A DNA stretch of 64,000 nucleotides from Flaccisagitta enflata (GCA_965153355.1 OZ231128.1:32798001-32862000), one strand, 5' to 3'. Shown: positions 1-9,837, counted from the first letter of the stretch. Numbers and translations are program-made. The notes: generated from the letters alone by a model not told the origin.

Positions 1-197
1 CAATCACACCACTGTGACCTCAAACCGTATTTAGCGCCCTTACCTGGGTGAAGTGAAATTTTTGGATGGGAGTAGGTGGATGAAGAACCCCAGGTGTGCT
101 GTTGCCCCTGCCAAGGCCAAAGAAACTAAAACCAGCCAAGAAATAGCTGAGAAATGGTCTAAAATGGCCCAAAATGACGCTACAAAATGACCAAAAC
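1..197. repeat. Left arm of a large imperfect inverted repeat
   Basis: This stretch is, base for base with scattered mismatches, the reverse complement of 1978-2163. Shared landmarks include CCTCAAACCGTA, GGAGTAG, GAACCCCA, TGTGC, TTGCCCCTG and AAAATGGCCCAAAAT. The two arms bracket about 1.8 kb that holds the CAA, GT and ~180-bp satellite-like repeats. The outer end of the left arm lies at or beyond the window edge, so the element boundary and any target duplication cannot be read. It is probably the end of a foldback or TIR transposon; no coding remnant identifies it. Confidence 0.6.
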
Positions 198-255
198 TGA
201 AAAAAGGTTTGATAAGTGATTATTTGCTGAGGGTTAGAATCGAATCACCATGCCT

Positions 256-394
<139 letters not shown>

Positions 395-638
395 TGATGG
401 CAATAGCTAACGGAAATTTGTCCTGCATGATCACAGTTACTCAATGGATGAGATCCGTCACCGAAGACAGGAAGGTGATTCAGCCTGGACTAGGCGATCA
501 TTTGGCGAAACAATCAGGAGTTTTGGATGATCTCTTTGAAGCTAGGATAATCAATAACACGTGGGCGGTAAATATCTAAATTTGCATCTATTTCAGTTGA
601 AGAAAAGGAAGAAGAAGGAAAAAGAAGAAAAAGAAGGG

Positions 639-639
639 C

Positions 640-694
<55 letters not shown>

Positions 695-743
695 CAAAAA
701 CAACAACAACCACAAGACGAAAGCAACAACAACCACAAGACGA

Positions 744-774
<31 letters not shown>

Positions 775-810
775 TAAAACGACAACGACTAAAACAACAA
801 CAACAACACT
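639..810. repeat. Interrupted (CAA)n array
   Basis: CAA runs at about 639-692, 700-712 and 745-808 are broken by CAAGACGAAA and AACGACAACG variants. No coding signal beyond the repeat. Confidence 0.9.
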
Positions 811-915
811 GAAATGAGATTAACAGTATTGTAGTGTTTATATCGTTCTGCATGACTAGCGCGTGCCAGTCCTCCCAAGGTGCCATTAGCGTGTGTGTGC
901 ATGCCTGAGCGAGGG

Positions 916-918
<3 letters not shown>

Positions 919-987
<69 letters not shown>
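919..987. repeat. (GT)n microsatellite
   Basis: About 34 GT units followed by two GAGCATGTGTGTG variant copies. Sequence from here to about 1165 has no recognisable feature. Confidence 0.95.
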
Positions 988-989
<2 letters not shown>

Positions 990-1165
990 CATGTGTGTGT
1001 GAGCATGTGTGCGTAATTGACTATGTGTGTATCCGAATAAGTAAGTGCATGTGTGAGTATTTTATTCCAGATGTATTCTATGGATTGTAGTTAGCTCTTG
1101 TGCTTTACGCTTTTGCACCCATTTGCACTTTTTATTCATTGTTACAATATCGTAAGCTCAGTCGA

Positions 1166-1281
1166 CACTGAAGTGAGATTAATACGTATTTGGAGACATG
1201 TTATTAAAATTCTTGAATGAAAAGCTAGAACGCAGTTTTTTCTTTAATAATTACAAAATCATAAATGACCAAGACTAACAA

Positions 1282-1376
<95 letters not shown>

Positions 1377-1489
1377 GCACTGAAATAAGATTAATACGTA
1401 TTTGGATACATATTATTAAAATTCTTGAATGAAATGCTAGAACGCAGTTTTTTCTTTAATAATTACAAAATCATAAATGACAAAGTCTG

Positions 1490-1555
<66 letters not shown>

Positions 1556-1656
1556 CTGAAATGAGAATGATACATATTTGGATACATGTTATTAAGATTC
1601 TTGAACGCAGTTTTTTCTTTAATAATTACAAATTCATAAATGACAAAGACTAACAA

Positions 1657-1736
<80 letters not shown>

Positions 1737-1738
1737 TC
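1166..1738. repeat. Three tandem ~180-210 bp satellite-like units, each ending in (CAA)n
   Basis: Units begin at about 1166, 1378 and 1553. Each starts CACTGAAATGAGATTAATAC-like, passes through TTTGGATACATGTTATTAA and GCAGTTTTTTCTTTAATAA, then CATAAATGACAAAGACTAAC, and ends in a CAA run whose length differs between units (about 100, 65 and 80 bases). A related start, CACTGAAATGAGATTAACAG, follows the CAA run at 810. The array grew by tandem duplication of a unit that already carried a CAA tail. Confidence 0.85.
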
Positions 1739-1781
1739 ACCCCTCCCCTTTCCCGCTTTCATCCTTTGAGAGACCTAAAAG

Positions 1782-1959
1782 AACAAGGCCGAATACACGG
1801 CCAATACCAGTTGCGGACGGGTGGGCAGGGGCGGAAATGCGCATTTTCACACTTTTCGACTCGTGCTCACAGACCAACCCACCAACCGACCAACGGACGG
1901 ATGGACGGACGGACGGACGGACAAAGCCTCTTATAGAGTTGTGTGTCCGCAACTAAAAA
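1782..1959 (-). mobile_element. Type I HINE-like element, subfamily Ic (TTGCGG)
   Basis: On the minus strand it begins GTTGCGGAC, continues through CTCTATAAGAGGCTTTGTCC and a run of CCGT/CGTC tetramers, and ends with GTCCGCAAC, the hairpin GGCCGTGTATTCGGCC and TTGTT. The 9-mer GTTGCGGAC and its distant partner GTCCGCAAC are exact complements although the local 5' palindrome is degenerate. It abuts the right arm of the inverted repeat that opens the window. No coding capacity. Confidence 0.75.
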
Positions 1960-1977
1960 CGGTAACTTTGGTCTATT

Positions 1978-2163
1978 CATGGTCATTCTAACGCTATTTT
2001 GGGCCATTTTAGATCATTTTTCTGGGCTGTCGTTGATTAAAAAGACCTGGACAGGGGCAACGGCACACTTGGGGTTCATCACCCAACTACTCCTATGCAA
2101 TTATTGCACTTCCAGCCCCAGTTAGGGCTCTAAGTACGGTTTGAGGCCACAATGGTGGGATTG
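1978..2163. repeat. Right arm of the window-opening inverted repeat
   Basis: Reverse complement of 1-197 with scattered substitutions and a few indels. See the left-arm entry. Confidence 0.6.
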
Positions 2164-2326
2164 GATGGAGGAAAATGGTCAATTTCAGGCGATAAACGCT
2201 ATTTTTCCAAGCGGATTTTTTTGTTTTTGCGCTGAATATGTTGCAAATACATTGGACATGACATTCCACCGGGTCAGTGGTCTTGACAATTTTTTTTGAC
2301 CCAGAGTTTGTTCCTGGATGCCGTGA

Positions 2327-4936
2327 TTGGTGAGAGGTCTCATTGATTTGTGTTCTCGTGGTGGCTTTCCACTGACAAAGTTTGTGTCTAATTCTCGCGC
2401 CGTTTTAGATTCCGTACCCGAAGAACTCAGAGCCGAGGGGTTCAAGCAGCGATCGGGGGAAATCCCCAGGACATCGGTCCTTGGAGTCCAGTACGATCCG
2501 AAAGAGGATACTTTTCGCATCAAGCCTTCAGCGAAAAGTGGTGGGGGTCCTTGGAATCGCAAGCGTGTCCTCTCCGTGGTGATGGGAATCTTCGACCCGT
2601 TGGGCCAAGTTGGTCCATACACACTTCTGGGGAAGAAGCTCAATCAAGAATTGTGCGCTGCCAAGTTCGACTGGAACACCGACTTTCCAGAAGACATCGA
2701 GGATCGAGTAGTCAAGTGGTTTGAAGGTATGAAAGCTCTTGAGTTGTTACCGATGCCTCGTTCGTTTGGTCTCTCTTACCATGGTCAGCCTGTCATTTTG
2801 ATCACATTCACGGATGCCTCACTCATTGGCATGGGTGCAGTTTCTTATTTCGTTATCGAAGCCACAGGTGCAATCGTTTGGGTCGCAGGCAAGTCGCGTG
2901 TTTCCCCAATGAAGGAAACCAATGTGGACGTGAATGGTTCTATTCCAAGGTTGGAATTAGCAGCTGCAGTCATCGGTGTTGAATTGTCAACTCAGATCAA
3001 GGAGGACATCGACGTCCAGATCACCCGAGAAGTATTCTTCACTGATTCAACCACCGTATATTTCTGGATCCAGGGCAAGGACGGTAAGCACCCCGTCTTT
3101 GTGGCTAATCGTTTGAATAAAATTCATCTAACCCATCCAGATTCCCCGCCGAAGCAGTGGCGTTGGGTTCCAACGTCTTTGAACCCAGCCGACGTCGTCT
3201 CTCGTGGAGCCATGCCCGATGACACGGAGTCTTGGAAGTTGTTTCATGAAGGCCCGAGTTTCATCGCCTGCCCAGAGGATGAATGGCCATCTCTTCCCGT
3301 CCCCGATGAAGCCACGGTGGGGGCATCTGACGTCGAATCTCCAATTCAGGAAAGTTCCTCTGATGTTTCATGCATTGAGAAATTGCTGCGCAGAAAGAGT
3401 GATTTCCAGTCTGTTAAGCGCATCCTAAGTTACGTCCTCAGGTTTATCGGAAGGTCCCGCAAGCAGCCGGACAAGTTCAATTCCGCAATCTCGTCTCTTC
3501 CCAGCGCATTGGAGTTGCAGCAAGTGGAAGATTGGATCGTTCGTGACTGTCAAAGTCGTCATTTCCAGGCGGAAATCGCCGTTCTCGTCGGTCAGGACCC
3601 AAAGAAGATGAAAAGGGTTCTCAACAGGTCAGCCTCATCGTTACGTCAATTGAGTCCATTTGTTGATGACAAAGGATACCTGAGAGTAGGGGGAAGACTG
3701 AACTTCCGCCCTGAGTCGTTTGAAATCGCTCATCCATTGATCTTGCCATATGATGATCCCTTGGTTAATCATCTCATTAAATCTATTCACGAGGAATGTG
3801 GTCATGCTGGCATCGAGTACGTGCTCTCTGAACTCCGCCGCAAGTTTTGGATCATCAAGGGTCGCCAAGCCGTCAAGAAGGTCCTTTGGAGATGCCTTGC
3901 TTGTCGCCGTCGATATCGACATCCGGAGACACAGCAAATGGCACCTCTTCCATCATATCGCTTGGACGTTGCGCCGACCTTCACGGATACGGGCGTTGAT
4001 CTCTTCGGTCCAGTCTCAGTTAAGTCTGGCCGCTATGGCAAGAAAGTTTGGGTGGTTCTGTTTTGTTGTCTTCGCATCAGAGCTGTTTACATGGATGTTG
4101 TCAGTGACATTGAAGCGCAGACGTTCATCGAGGTTCTGAAGCGCTTTCATTCTTTCTACCCCTCCGTCAGACGTCTCCACTCCGACCAGGGGACAAATCT
4201 CATAGGCGCCGACAACATGCTTAAGAAGATGCTCGCGGAATGGAAGAATTCTCCGCCATCGCAAGAGAATCCGGTGCCACTTGGAATCGATTGGCACTTC
4301 ATCCCGCCTCATGCGCCGCATCAAGGAGGAAGCTGGGAGAGCCTCGTAGGAGTTGTGAAGAAGGTCATCGACGGCCTTGCTTCTGGTGAGCTCCATTATG
4401 AGCGTTTCCGCACCATCGTTCAAGTTGCCGCTGGAATCGTCAACCGGAGACCGTTGACTCGATTCTCGGCGGACCCTCAAGATCTCTGTCCATGGACGCC
4501 GGCGCATTTCCTCAACCCGGCGATGTCATCCTTGATCCTCTCCTCCGACGTTCTGCCCGCGGTGCCGCTCACAGGGACTGAGCTGCGCCGATCCAAAGAC
4601 GTTCTCCGGCCGATCTTGGACTCATTGTGGAAGCAGTGGCGCAACGAGTACATCGCAAGTCTCCAGAAGCGGTCCAAGTGGATCTCACGCCAACGCAACA
4701 TCCAGAAGGGCGATCTCGTCCTCCTCATTGAAGAGTCCTTGCCCAGAGAACGCTGGCCATTGGCCATCGTGACTAACGTTATCCCCAGTGAAGATGGGCT
4801 CGTTCGTCACATCGTGCTCCGGACTTCCTCGAATCGTTCTTTCGAACGCGACGTGAGGAAGATTGTTCTGTTGGAGCGTGAAGGTGAAGATCAGAAGGTA
4901 GAGGAGGTGGTCATCGATGGTGGGGGCGCCGAATGA
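2327..4936 (+). CDS. pol: BEL/Pao retrotransposon pol fragment (RT end, A17/RNase H region, integrase), 5'-truncated
   Basis: An uninterrupted 870-codon frame. Residues 1-25 are the end of a reverse transcriptase (LIDLCSRGGFPLTKFVSN, typical of BEL/Pao). About 80-125 is the Pao/Peptidase_A17 block (RVLSVVMGIFDPLGQVGP). About 155-300 is RNase H-like, with acidic residues in TFTDAS, LELAA and FFTDST, and WVPTSLNPADVVSRG. An HHCC zinc-binding domain starts near 487 (HEECGHAG ... CLACRRR). The integrase core shows DD50E: D about 557 (GVDLFGP), D about 619 (LHSDQG) and E about 670 (GGSWESL). The C-terminus is DUF5641-like (KGDLVLLIEE ... RERWPLAIV). An in-frame TGA stands immediately upstream at 2324, and gag, protease and the RT active site are not in the window, so this is a truncated copy and the TTG at 2327 is only the limit of the open frame. 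GC content is clearly higher than the flanks. Function: replication and integration of the element; now probably inert. Confidence 0.93.
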   Translation: MVRGLIDLCSRGGFPLTKFVSNSRAVLDSVPEELRAEGFKQRSGEIPRTSVLGVQYDPKEDTFRIKPSAKSGGGPWNRKRVLSVVMGIFDPLGQVGPYTLLGKKLNQELCAAKFDWNTDFPEDIEDRVVKWFEGMKALELLPMPRSFGLSYHGQPVILITFTDASLIGMGAVSYFVIEATGAIVWVAGKSRVSPMKETNVDVNGSIPRLELAAAVIGVELSTQIKEDIDVQITREVFFTDSTTVYFWIQGKDGKHPVFVANRLNKIHLTHPDSPPKQWRWVPTSLNPADVVSRGAMPDDTESWKLFHEGPSFIACPEDEWPSLPVPDEATVGASDVESPIQESSSDVSCIEKLLRRKSDFQSVKRILSYVLRFIGRSRKQPDKFNSAISSLPSALELQQVEDWIVRDCQSRHFQAEIAVLVGQDPKKMKRVLNRSASSLRQLSPFVDDKGYLRVGGRLNFRPESFEIAHPLILPYDDPLVNHLIKSIHEECGHAGIEYVLSELRRKFWIIKGRQAVKKVLWRCLACRRRYRHPETQQMAPLPSYRLDVAPTFTDTGVDLFGPVSVKSGRYGKKVWVVLFCCLRIRAVYMDVVSDIEAQTFIEVLKRFHSFYPSVRRLHSDQGTNLIGADNMLKKMLAEWKNSPPSQENPVPLGIDWHFIPPHAPHQGGSWESLVGVVKKVIDGLASGELHYERFRTIVQVAAGIVNRRPLTRFSADPQDLCPWTPAHFLNPAMSSLILSSDVLPAVPLTGTELRRSKDVLRPILDSLWKQWRNEYIASLQKRSKWISRQRNIQKGDLVLLIEESLPRERWPLAIVTNVIPSEDGLVRHIVLRTSSNRSFERDVRKIVLLEREGEDQKVEEVVIDGGGAE

Positions 4937-5080
4937 CTTTACGTTGTTGTGATCGTGCATTGTCTCGCGTATTGTTGTGTATCGTTATTATTGCGTCTAT
5001 GATAAGCTGTTGCTTCGTGTCGCATTTGGGATTATTCTTAGCTTTAGTATTGATTAGAAATCTGCCTATTGTTCGATTCC

Positions 5081-5090
5081 TAGGTGGGGG
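5081..5090 (+). other. Probable polypurine tract
   Basis: TAGGTGGGGG lies directly before the TGTATG start of the probable LTR, the place where plus-strand DNA synthesis of an LTR element is primed. Confidence 0.55.
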
Positions 5091-5317
5091 TGTATGATAA
5101 GCCGATGTTCTTTTTACCCGCCCGCCATCTATCGAGATTCATTAGCGTTGCCTCGTGAATGTTCATTGCCGTTGCTCGTCGTTCATTGGCTTGTGACGTC
5201 ATAGGTGAAGCATGTTATCGTTCTAGCTGTCTATTGGCTGTCATCGTAGCTGTGCGTGACCCATGAGCTGTCATTGGTTAGAGCTGTCAAAGTGTAGATG
5301 CTTTCTCTCTCTCTAGA

Positions 5318-5330
5318 TCCTTTAAATGCC
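5318..5330 (+). promoter_or_regulatory. TATA-like element in the LTR
   Basis: CCTTTAAATG lies about 25 bp before GCGCAGTCTGTCTATTCAGT, a layout expected at a U3/R border. Confidence 0.35.
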
Positions 5331-5516
5331 AGTGCGCAGTCTGTCTATTCAGTAGCTGTTCATCGGCATCGTCCTAGTGTGGTAAGAAGCGTTGTAGTAT
5401 TAAGTTGATATTAGATTTGTCGTATTTCTCTTTTGTAACCCTTAGCATTGGCCTAATGTTTTCCCTCATTTTGTCCCTTCCTTCAGTTTGACGATTCGCT
5501 CCATATGGTTGATGTA

Positions 5517-5522
5517 ATAAAG
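5517..5522 (+). terminator. AATAAA polyadenylation signal of the LTR
   Basis: Canonical AATAAA, followed by a T-rich stretch and a CA about 18 bases later. Confidence 0.5.
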
Positions 5523-5744
5523 CCTATTTGTTATATCTCAATGCCCGCTCATTGCCATAAGCCTAAAGTTAGCCAGCTACTCAAGCACACATACAAACAC
5601 AAACACAAATACACAAACACACATACATACACACTTACATATTCACACTGGATATCATCAAAAAAGTGAGAAAAAAATACAAAAATAAATTGATGAGTGA
5701 AAGATTGAATAAATAGTATAGAAGCAAAAATATCCTAGAAAAAA

Positions 5745-6216
5745 AAATCGGGTCTGAAGGCAAAACCGAATTTCGGGTTTGGCCTCAAAACCGAGCCTCG
5801 GCCTTCTCACGGCCAAACCCGCAAGGCCTTAGTCTCAAGTGTTAGTTCGGACCACAATGCTTTGGTTTTAGCACTGGGATTTGGGCCATAGAGCTGAAAG
5901 TCGAATTTTAAGTCCTCAAGTATGGCCTTGGGATGTGGGCCTAATTGATAAGGTTTGGGACTTGAGAGGCTAGCTATTGAGCTTCGGCAATAGGATCTGG
6001 GCCTCAAGATAGGGATTTGTACATTGGGCTAGGATTTAGGCTTTGGGGTTGGGATATGGGCCTTAAGGTTAAGATTGGGGCCTCGAGATTAGGAATAGGG
6101 AGAAATTTCCCCATATACGAAAGCATAGGTTATCAGCCCTAAGCTAAGGAGAAATTTTCCTTTGTGTGAAAGCATAGGTCATCGTTCTCTCCGGCACCGC
6201 TGCCCAAAGGAACATT
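5745..6216 (-). mobile_element. Decayed type II element with ~20-40 bp GGGATTTGGGCCT array
   Basis: Between 5760 and 6090 the phrases GGGCCT, GGATTTGGG, TTGGGATATGGGCC and CCTCAAG recur at irregular 20-40 bp spacing, like the 20-bp arrays at 20155-20430 and 50305-50620. The right end (6150-6216: GTGTGAAAGCATAGGTCATC ... CCGCTGCCC) matches the decayed type II end at 30590-30637. Orientation is inferred from that end. The stretch 6217-6825 after it holds no feature I recognise. Confidence 0.4.
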
Positions 6217-6825
6217 GTCATCACTTCTCCGCAACGGTACTACTAACCCCCTTTATCCGACTGACTAATTGGTCGGAAGAATCCCTCTTTTGTCGAATGA
6301 GGAAGCGGCGTCGGGGTTCCCATGACAACCAATCGGGGTCGCAGCTCTAATCATTAAAGATCTGTGACATATCTAATATAGATTTAAAGAGAAGGTTGAG
6401 AACTTTCGTATTTTAGTTGAATTATCAATTCTTTCAACAATACAACCAAAAGAGCCATATTCCGGATGTGGTCTCTTTAATTGAGTCTCATATCATGAAG
6501 ATTCGAAGATCGAAAGACTGCATTGGAACTGTCATATGCTGAGCGCTGATGTAGAGTGATGGTGCTTTACCAATCATCGAATGGCACAATACCATGGGAT
6601 CCAAATCCAATAAACGATTGGTAAGGAAAGATAACTTAAAATCGAACCGACTTAAAATCTAATGAATTCAAATAGGCCAGTAGCAAATAGGCCAGTATAG
6701 ACACAAAAAAGAACAGAAAAGATAGAGTTGCTCATGCTCTTACTTATCCAAGAGAATCGGATATCCGCCTTTAAGGCTTTAACAGACATGTGAGCTTAGT
6801 CCTTTCATCAAGTGGTTTTTATATA

Positions 6826-7012
6826 ATTTTAGGCGCAGACACGCGACTCTACACCTTGCTCTGTCGGTCGGTCCGGCGGTCCGGCGGTCCGTTGATCCAT
6901 CGGCCTGTCTGGGTCGCGTTGGTCCGTAACATTTCTGAATTGCGAGCAGTTTTTGCATTGCTGCCCAAGCCCAACTATCTGCGACTCTCAGGCCATGTAT
7001 CTGGCCTTGTTT
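6826..7012 (+). mobile_element. Type I HINE-like element, subfamily Ia variant
   Basis: Starts TTTTAGGCGCAGACACGCGA, then CTCTACACCTTGCTCTGTC and a GTCC/CGGT array, then CTGCCCAAGCCC, a degenerate partner ATCTGCGAC, a perfect 5-bp hairpin GGCCATGTATCTGGCC (6991-7006), and TTGTT. Its 3' hairpin has an A-T closing pair where other Ia copies have G-C, while the TGTATC loop is unchanged. Confidence 0.7.
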
Positions 7013-7297
7013 ATTTTAGATATTCACAAAAATGGAAATCAAATAAAATCTATTGCTCCCAGATCCCTTGACCATAGAGAGATACTAGATTGAGTATGAA
7101 AAAAATTAGGATACACTTAATAACGAACGTCTTAATGGCAGATGAAACAGATAAAAATTGTCTGACTGTATTGAAAAGTTTTTCGTTACTCTCGGATCCG
7201 TTATAGCGGGGCGTAACTATAAATCTTTCGTGGTTTGACAGAACCACATCGGTTCCGGGTTGATACCTTCCGCCTCTTTCGTCGCTTTGCCGTCAAC

Positions 7298-7403
7298 GCC
7301 AATCCCAGAACCAGAGTCCAAGAACAAAGTAAGAATTGACTCAACTCAGAGCCAATCCCAGAACCAGAGTCTAAGAACAAAGTAAGAATTGACTCAACTC
7401 AGA
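7298..7403. repeat. 53-bp tandem duplication
   Basis: The unit GCCAATCCCAGAACCAGAGT ... TTGACTCAACTCAGA occurs at 7298 and 7351 with one substitution. Flanking sequence 7013-7297 and 7404-7563 has no recognised gene. Confidence 0.85.
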
Positions 7404-7563
7404 ATCAGGGTTTGACATAAGAAGATTTGACTCAGCTCATGCGGAATCATGATCACGATCATGGTTTGATTGTTGATTGTTTTCCCTGCTTTGTCGGTAC
7501 GTCCGTCCATCTGTCTGCCAGCCTGCTCCTACCCTATTTACTCTATTGATGTTTGCATCTTCT

Positions 7564-7786
7564 CTTTTTAGATGCGTCCACGCATCTCTATAAGAGGCTT
7601 TGTCCGTCGGTCGGTCGGTCGGTCGGTTGGTCCATGGTGATCGAGTTGAGAATGATGAAAATGCATAGAATCTTGGAAATATCTCAGATTATTGCATCAT
7701 TCCACATGGTTGATCCAATATTGCATCATTCTTAACAAGCTAAGCCGCATGTGGACGCATCGTTGTACCTCCGGGGTACTTGTTTT
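7564..7786 (+). mobile_element. Type I HINE-like element, subfamily Ib (ATGCG), compact copy
   Basis: TTTTTAGATGCGTCC, palindrome arms GATGCG/CGCATC, CTCTATAAGAGGCTTTGTCC, GGTC repeats, then partner GGACGCATC (7753-7761), the hairpin GTACC-TCCGG-GGTAC (7765-7779) and TTGTTTT. The 3' hairpin sequence is unlike that of any other copy yet is a perfect 5-bp stem. Confidence 0.75.
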
Positions 7787-7845
7787 TGTCTATTGCCTCA
7801 CCGCCACCTTTTCCATACCAAAAACCTCACCTCTAAAACCACCCT

Positions 7846-8090
7846 TGACCCAAGTCACCCAATATCGCTGCGGACGGAAGGGCAGGGGCGTCCAACCCCC
7901 ATTCACACCCCAACTCACCCCCAACACTCAAACATACACAAAAAATATCTAAAACGCTCGTTTCCCCACTTTTTCAACTCGATGACCGCTTCCAACGGAC
8001 AGATCAACGGATGGACGGACGGACGGACCGACGGACGGACCGACGGACAAAGCCTTTTAGAGAGTTGCGTGTCCGCAACTAAAAACGAGT
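7846..8090 (-). mobile_element. Type I HINE-like element, subfamily Ic, degenerate 3' end
   Basis: Minus strand: AGTTGCGTGTCC-type start read as AGTTGCGGACACGCAACTCT, GGCTTTGTCC, GTCC array, a middle with GTTGAAAAAGTGGGG, GCCCCTGCCC and partner GTCCGCAGCGATATTG. It resembles 55198-55437, with which it shares the GATATTG continuation. The usual AACAAGGCC border is not clear. Confidence 0.6.
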
Positions 8091-8124
8091 ATGTCGCGGT
8101 TTAGCCGAAAAACAAAAGGCACCT

Positions 8125-8268
8125 CTATAGTCGCAGACAAGCGACTCAATAAGAGGCTTTGTCCGTCCGTCCGTCCGTCACGCTCGAGTTGTCACACTCG
8201 AGTTGAAAACGCGCATTCTCGCTCCTGCCCACCCGTCCGCGGCTGGTTTTGGCTGTGTATCCGGCCTT
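8125..8268 (+). mobile_element. Type I HINE-like element joined head-to-tail to the next copy
   Basis: GTCGCAGACAAGCGACTC, AATAAGAGGCTTTGTCC, GTCC repeats, TCACGCTCGAGTTG, CTCCTGCCCACC, GTCCGCGGC and GGCTGTGTATCCGGCC. It ends in GGCCTTTTTAG, where TTTTTAG is the start of the following element. Confidence 0.65.
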
Positions 8269-9156
8269 TTTAGATGCGTCCTCGCATCTCCATAAGGAGT
8301 CATGTCTGTCCGTTGGTTGGTCGGTTGTTCATTCATTCGTTCATTCATTCATTCATTCATTCATTCATTCATTCATTCATTCATTCATTCATTTATTCAT
8401 TTATTTATTCATTCATTTATTCACTAATACAACCTTGGAAATAAGTTTATCGCATCACTTAAAGCCTCATATCTCCTTTACAAATAAAAAAATCTAAGAA
8501 AAATTGGTGAGGCTCTGAAACATCTTTAAATTTTCTAGCAGTTGGGGTCAACCGCGTTACTGTGCATCTAACCGTTTTGAAATGAGAGCTGAACGAAGTT
8601 AGGTACCTCTTTAGAAAAATGGCATGAAAATGGCACTTTTGGAATTTGAAACGCGGTTCATGGGAGATTGCGCGCCCGCTCATCTGGCTGTTTCAACGAA
8701 ACAATGGCATCAAAGGCGCAGTGTCAAAGGTCAAACACTTCTCCAGTTAGCCCAGGAACAGCCCAAAACTCAAGCTGATTGAATCTCTATGGTCCCAATT
8801 GAGGCAATGGCAAAGTCAAGAATGTGCAACATGGATGGCAGGACTGAAAAAAATCGCGCTAAAGTCTGGAGGAAGATCAAACTATCATACCTTTAGTCGC
8901 ACTACAAAAGCATGCAAAGACGCAGGAAAGCGTTTGGAAAGGTCAAGGAGGGCAAGACCAAGTATCAAGCTTGTCACAGACATGTTAATTGTACTATCTT
9001 GTCCATAAAATGCCCCTTAATCAATAATGCGATAAACTTTTTTCCAATATAGTAAATATTGCTCATTAATAAAAAACATTCATTCATAAAGAAAAATTTA
9101 TTCATAAAAAACCTTCATTCAAAAAGGACGCATCATTGGCTTACTTGGCCTTGTTA
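8269..9156 (+). mobile_element. Long type I element, subfamily Ib, with (CATT)n and an internal Tc1 relic
   Basis: Starts TTTTTAGATGCGTCCTCGCA, has a GGAGTCATGTCTGTCC box and a (CATT)n tract (8331-8430). It ends with CATTCATAAA repeats, GGACGCATC, ATTGGCTTACTTGGCC and TTGTT. The 3' domain matches 31240-31335 closely, which fixes the border. It encloses the transposase relic at 8686-8990. Confidence 0.65.
8686..8990 (+). pseudogene. Tc1/mariner-type transposase C-terminus, frameshifted relic
   Basis: Conceptual pieces in shifting frames follow the Tc1 order: FQRNNGIKGAVSKVKHF (equivalent of FQ-DN ... H), then after a stop PRNSPKLKLIESLWSQLRQW (equivalent of the SPDLNPIENLW block; the last catalytic E is kept, the D is K). 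After a frame change SWRKIKLSYL, then HYKSMQRRRKAFGKVKEGKTKY (equivalent of the SM-RR ... G-TKY end). At least one stop and one frameshift make it non-functional. The N-terminal domains are absent. It sits inside a type I element, either captured or inserted there. Confidence 0.6.
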
Positions 9157-9640
9157 CCGTATAGTAATGACCAATTAATTCCACAGGCGCGTTTGAAACC
9201 TTCTCCGCTGTACGGCGCACTCGTCGATGCGTCCAACCTCTCACGGTCCATCGGAGGTATTGCATATACATATTGTTCACATACAGAACTCTGCAGTCCT
9301 CTTAATTATGTTATCATTGGGAAACAAATCGAAAAACGTTTTTCGATTTTTTTAGTTCCACTTAAGAATTAATTTTTTCCATTTTCGCTTAGGGTGTTTT
9401 GAGAAAGTTGGGAGCGACTAGGCTGGCCCTAGGCTTGGGTTGAAATTGGTACAGAGGGCACTTTTTTACACCTACTGGAAAAAAGCAGGGCACTCTTGGA
9501 CCAATACTTTAGGCACTATGAATTTTTTTATCTTTTTTTATTTTTTAAGATTTTCTGCATTTTTTGCTTAATATTTTTCATCAATCCCAATTTTGGGCTC
9601 GATGTAATAACAAAAATGAGTTCAACAGATATTGACTAAC
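9157..9640. other. Non-coding interval, no feature recognised
   Basis: AT-rich sequence with short palindromes (for example CTAGGCTGGCCCTAGGCTTG near 9419) but no reading frame, repeat or RNA that I can identify. Confidence 0.5.
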
Positions 9641-9649
9641 TTTTATAAC

Positions 9650-9795
9650 CAACCAACTAACTGACAACCAACCAACCAACCAACCAACCAACCAACCAAC
9701 CAACCAACCAACCAACCAACCAACCAACCAACCAACCAACCAACCAACGGAGAAAGCGGGATATAAAGTTGTGTAGCACGCAACTTAAAAATTAC
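9650..9795 (-). mobile_element. Partial type I element with (CCAA)n array
   Basis: Minus strand: TAAGTTGCGTGCTACACAAC start, TTTATATCCCGCTTTCTCCG, then about 25 TTGG units. The tetranucleotide core is TTGG here instead of GTCC. The 3' part with partner 9-mer and hairpin is not evident. Confidence 0.55.
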
Positions 9796-9835
9796 TTTAC
9801 AGCTTTTTGGTACTCCATCTTGGTGCTCCAAGGAG

Positions 9836-9837
<2 letters not shown>

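Larger units (their letters stand above)
5091..5560 (+). repeat. Probable 3' LTR of the BEL/Pao element
   Basis: It starts TGTATGATAAGCC after the polypurine tract and 155 bp after the pol stop. It contains a CT stretch and TATA-like TTTAAATG at 5321, a plausible start site, and AATAAA at 5517-5522. The right border is uncertain: CA dinucleotides at about 5540 and 5552 both fit, and no second LTR is available for comparison. Sequence from here to about 5750 is CACA-rich and unremarkable. Confidence 0.6.

Noticed and set aside
1940-1959. Canonical Helitron end (CTRR after a hairpin), since CTAA follows the palindrome in many reversed type I copies
   Set aside because: The opposite end does not start with TC, and the hairpin/CTAA spacing is zero. 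The Helentron/HINE layout fits better.
2150-2326. A 5' LTR or the RT catalytic region upstream of the BEL/Pao frame
   Set aside because: No match to 5091-5560 and no YVDD-like motif in any frame before the stop at 2324.
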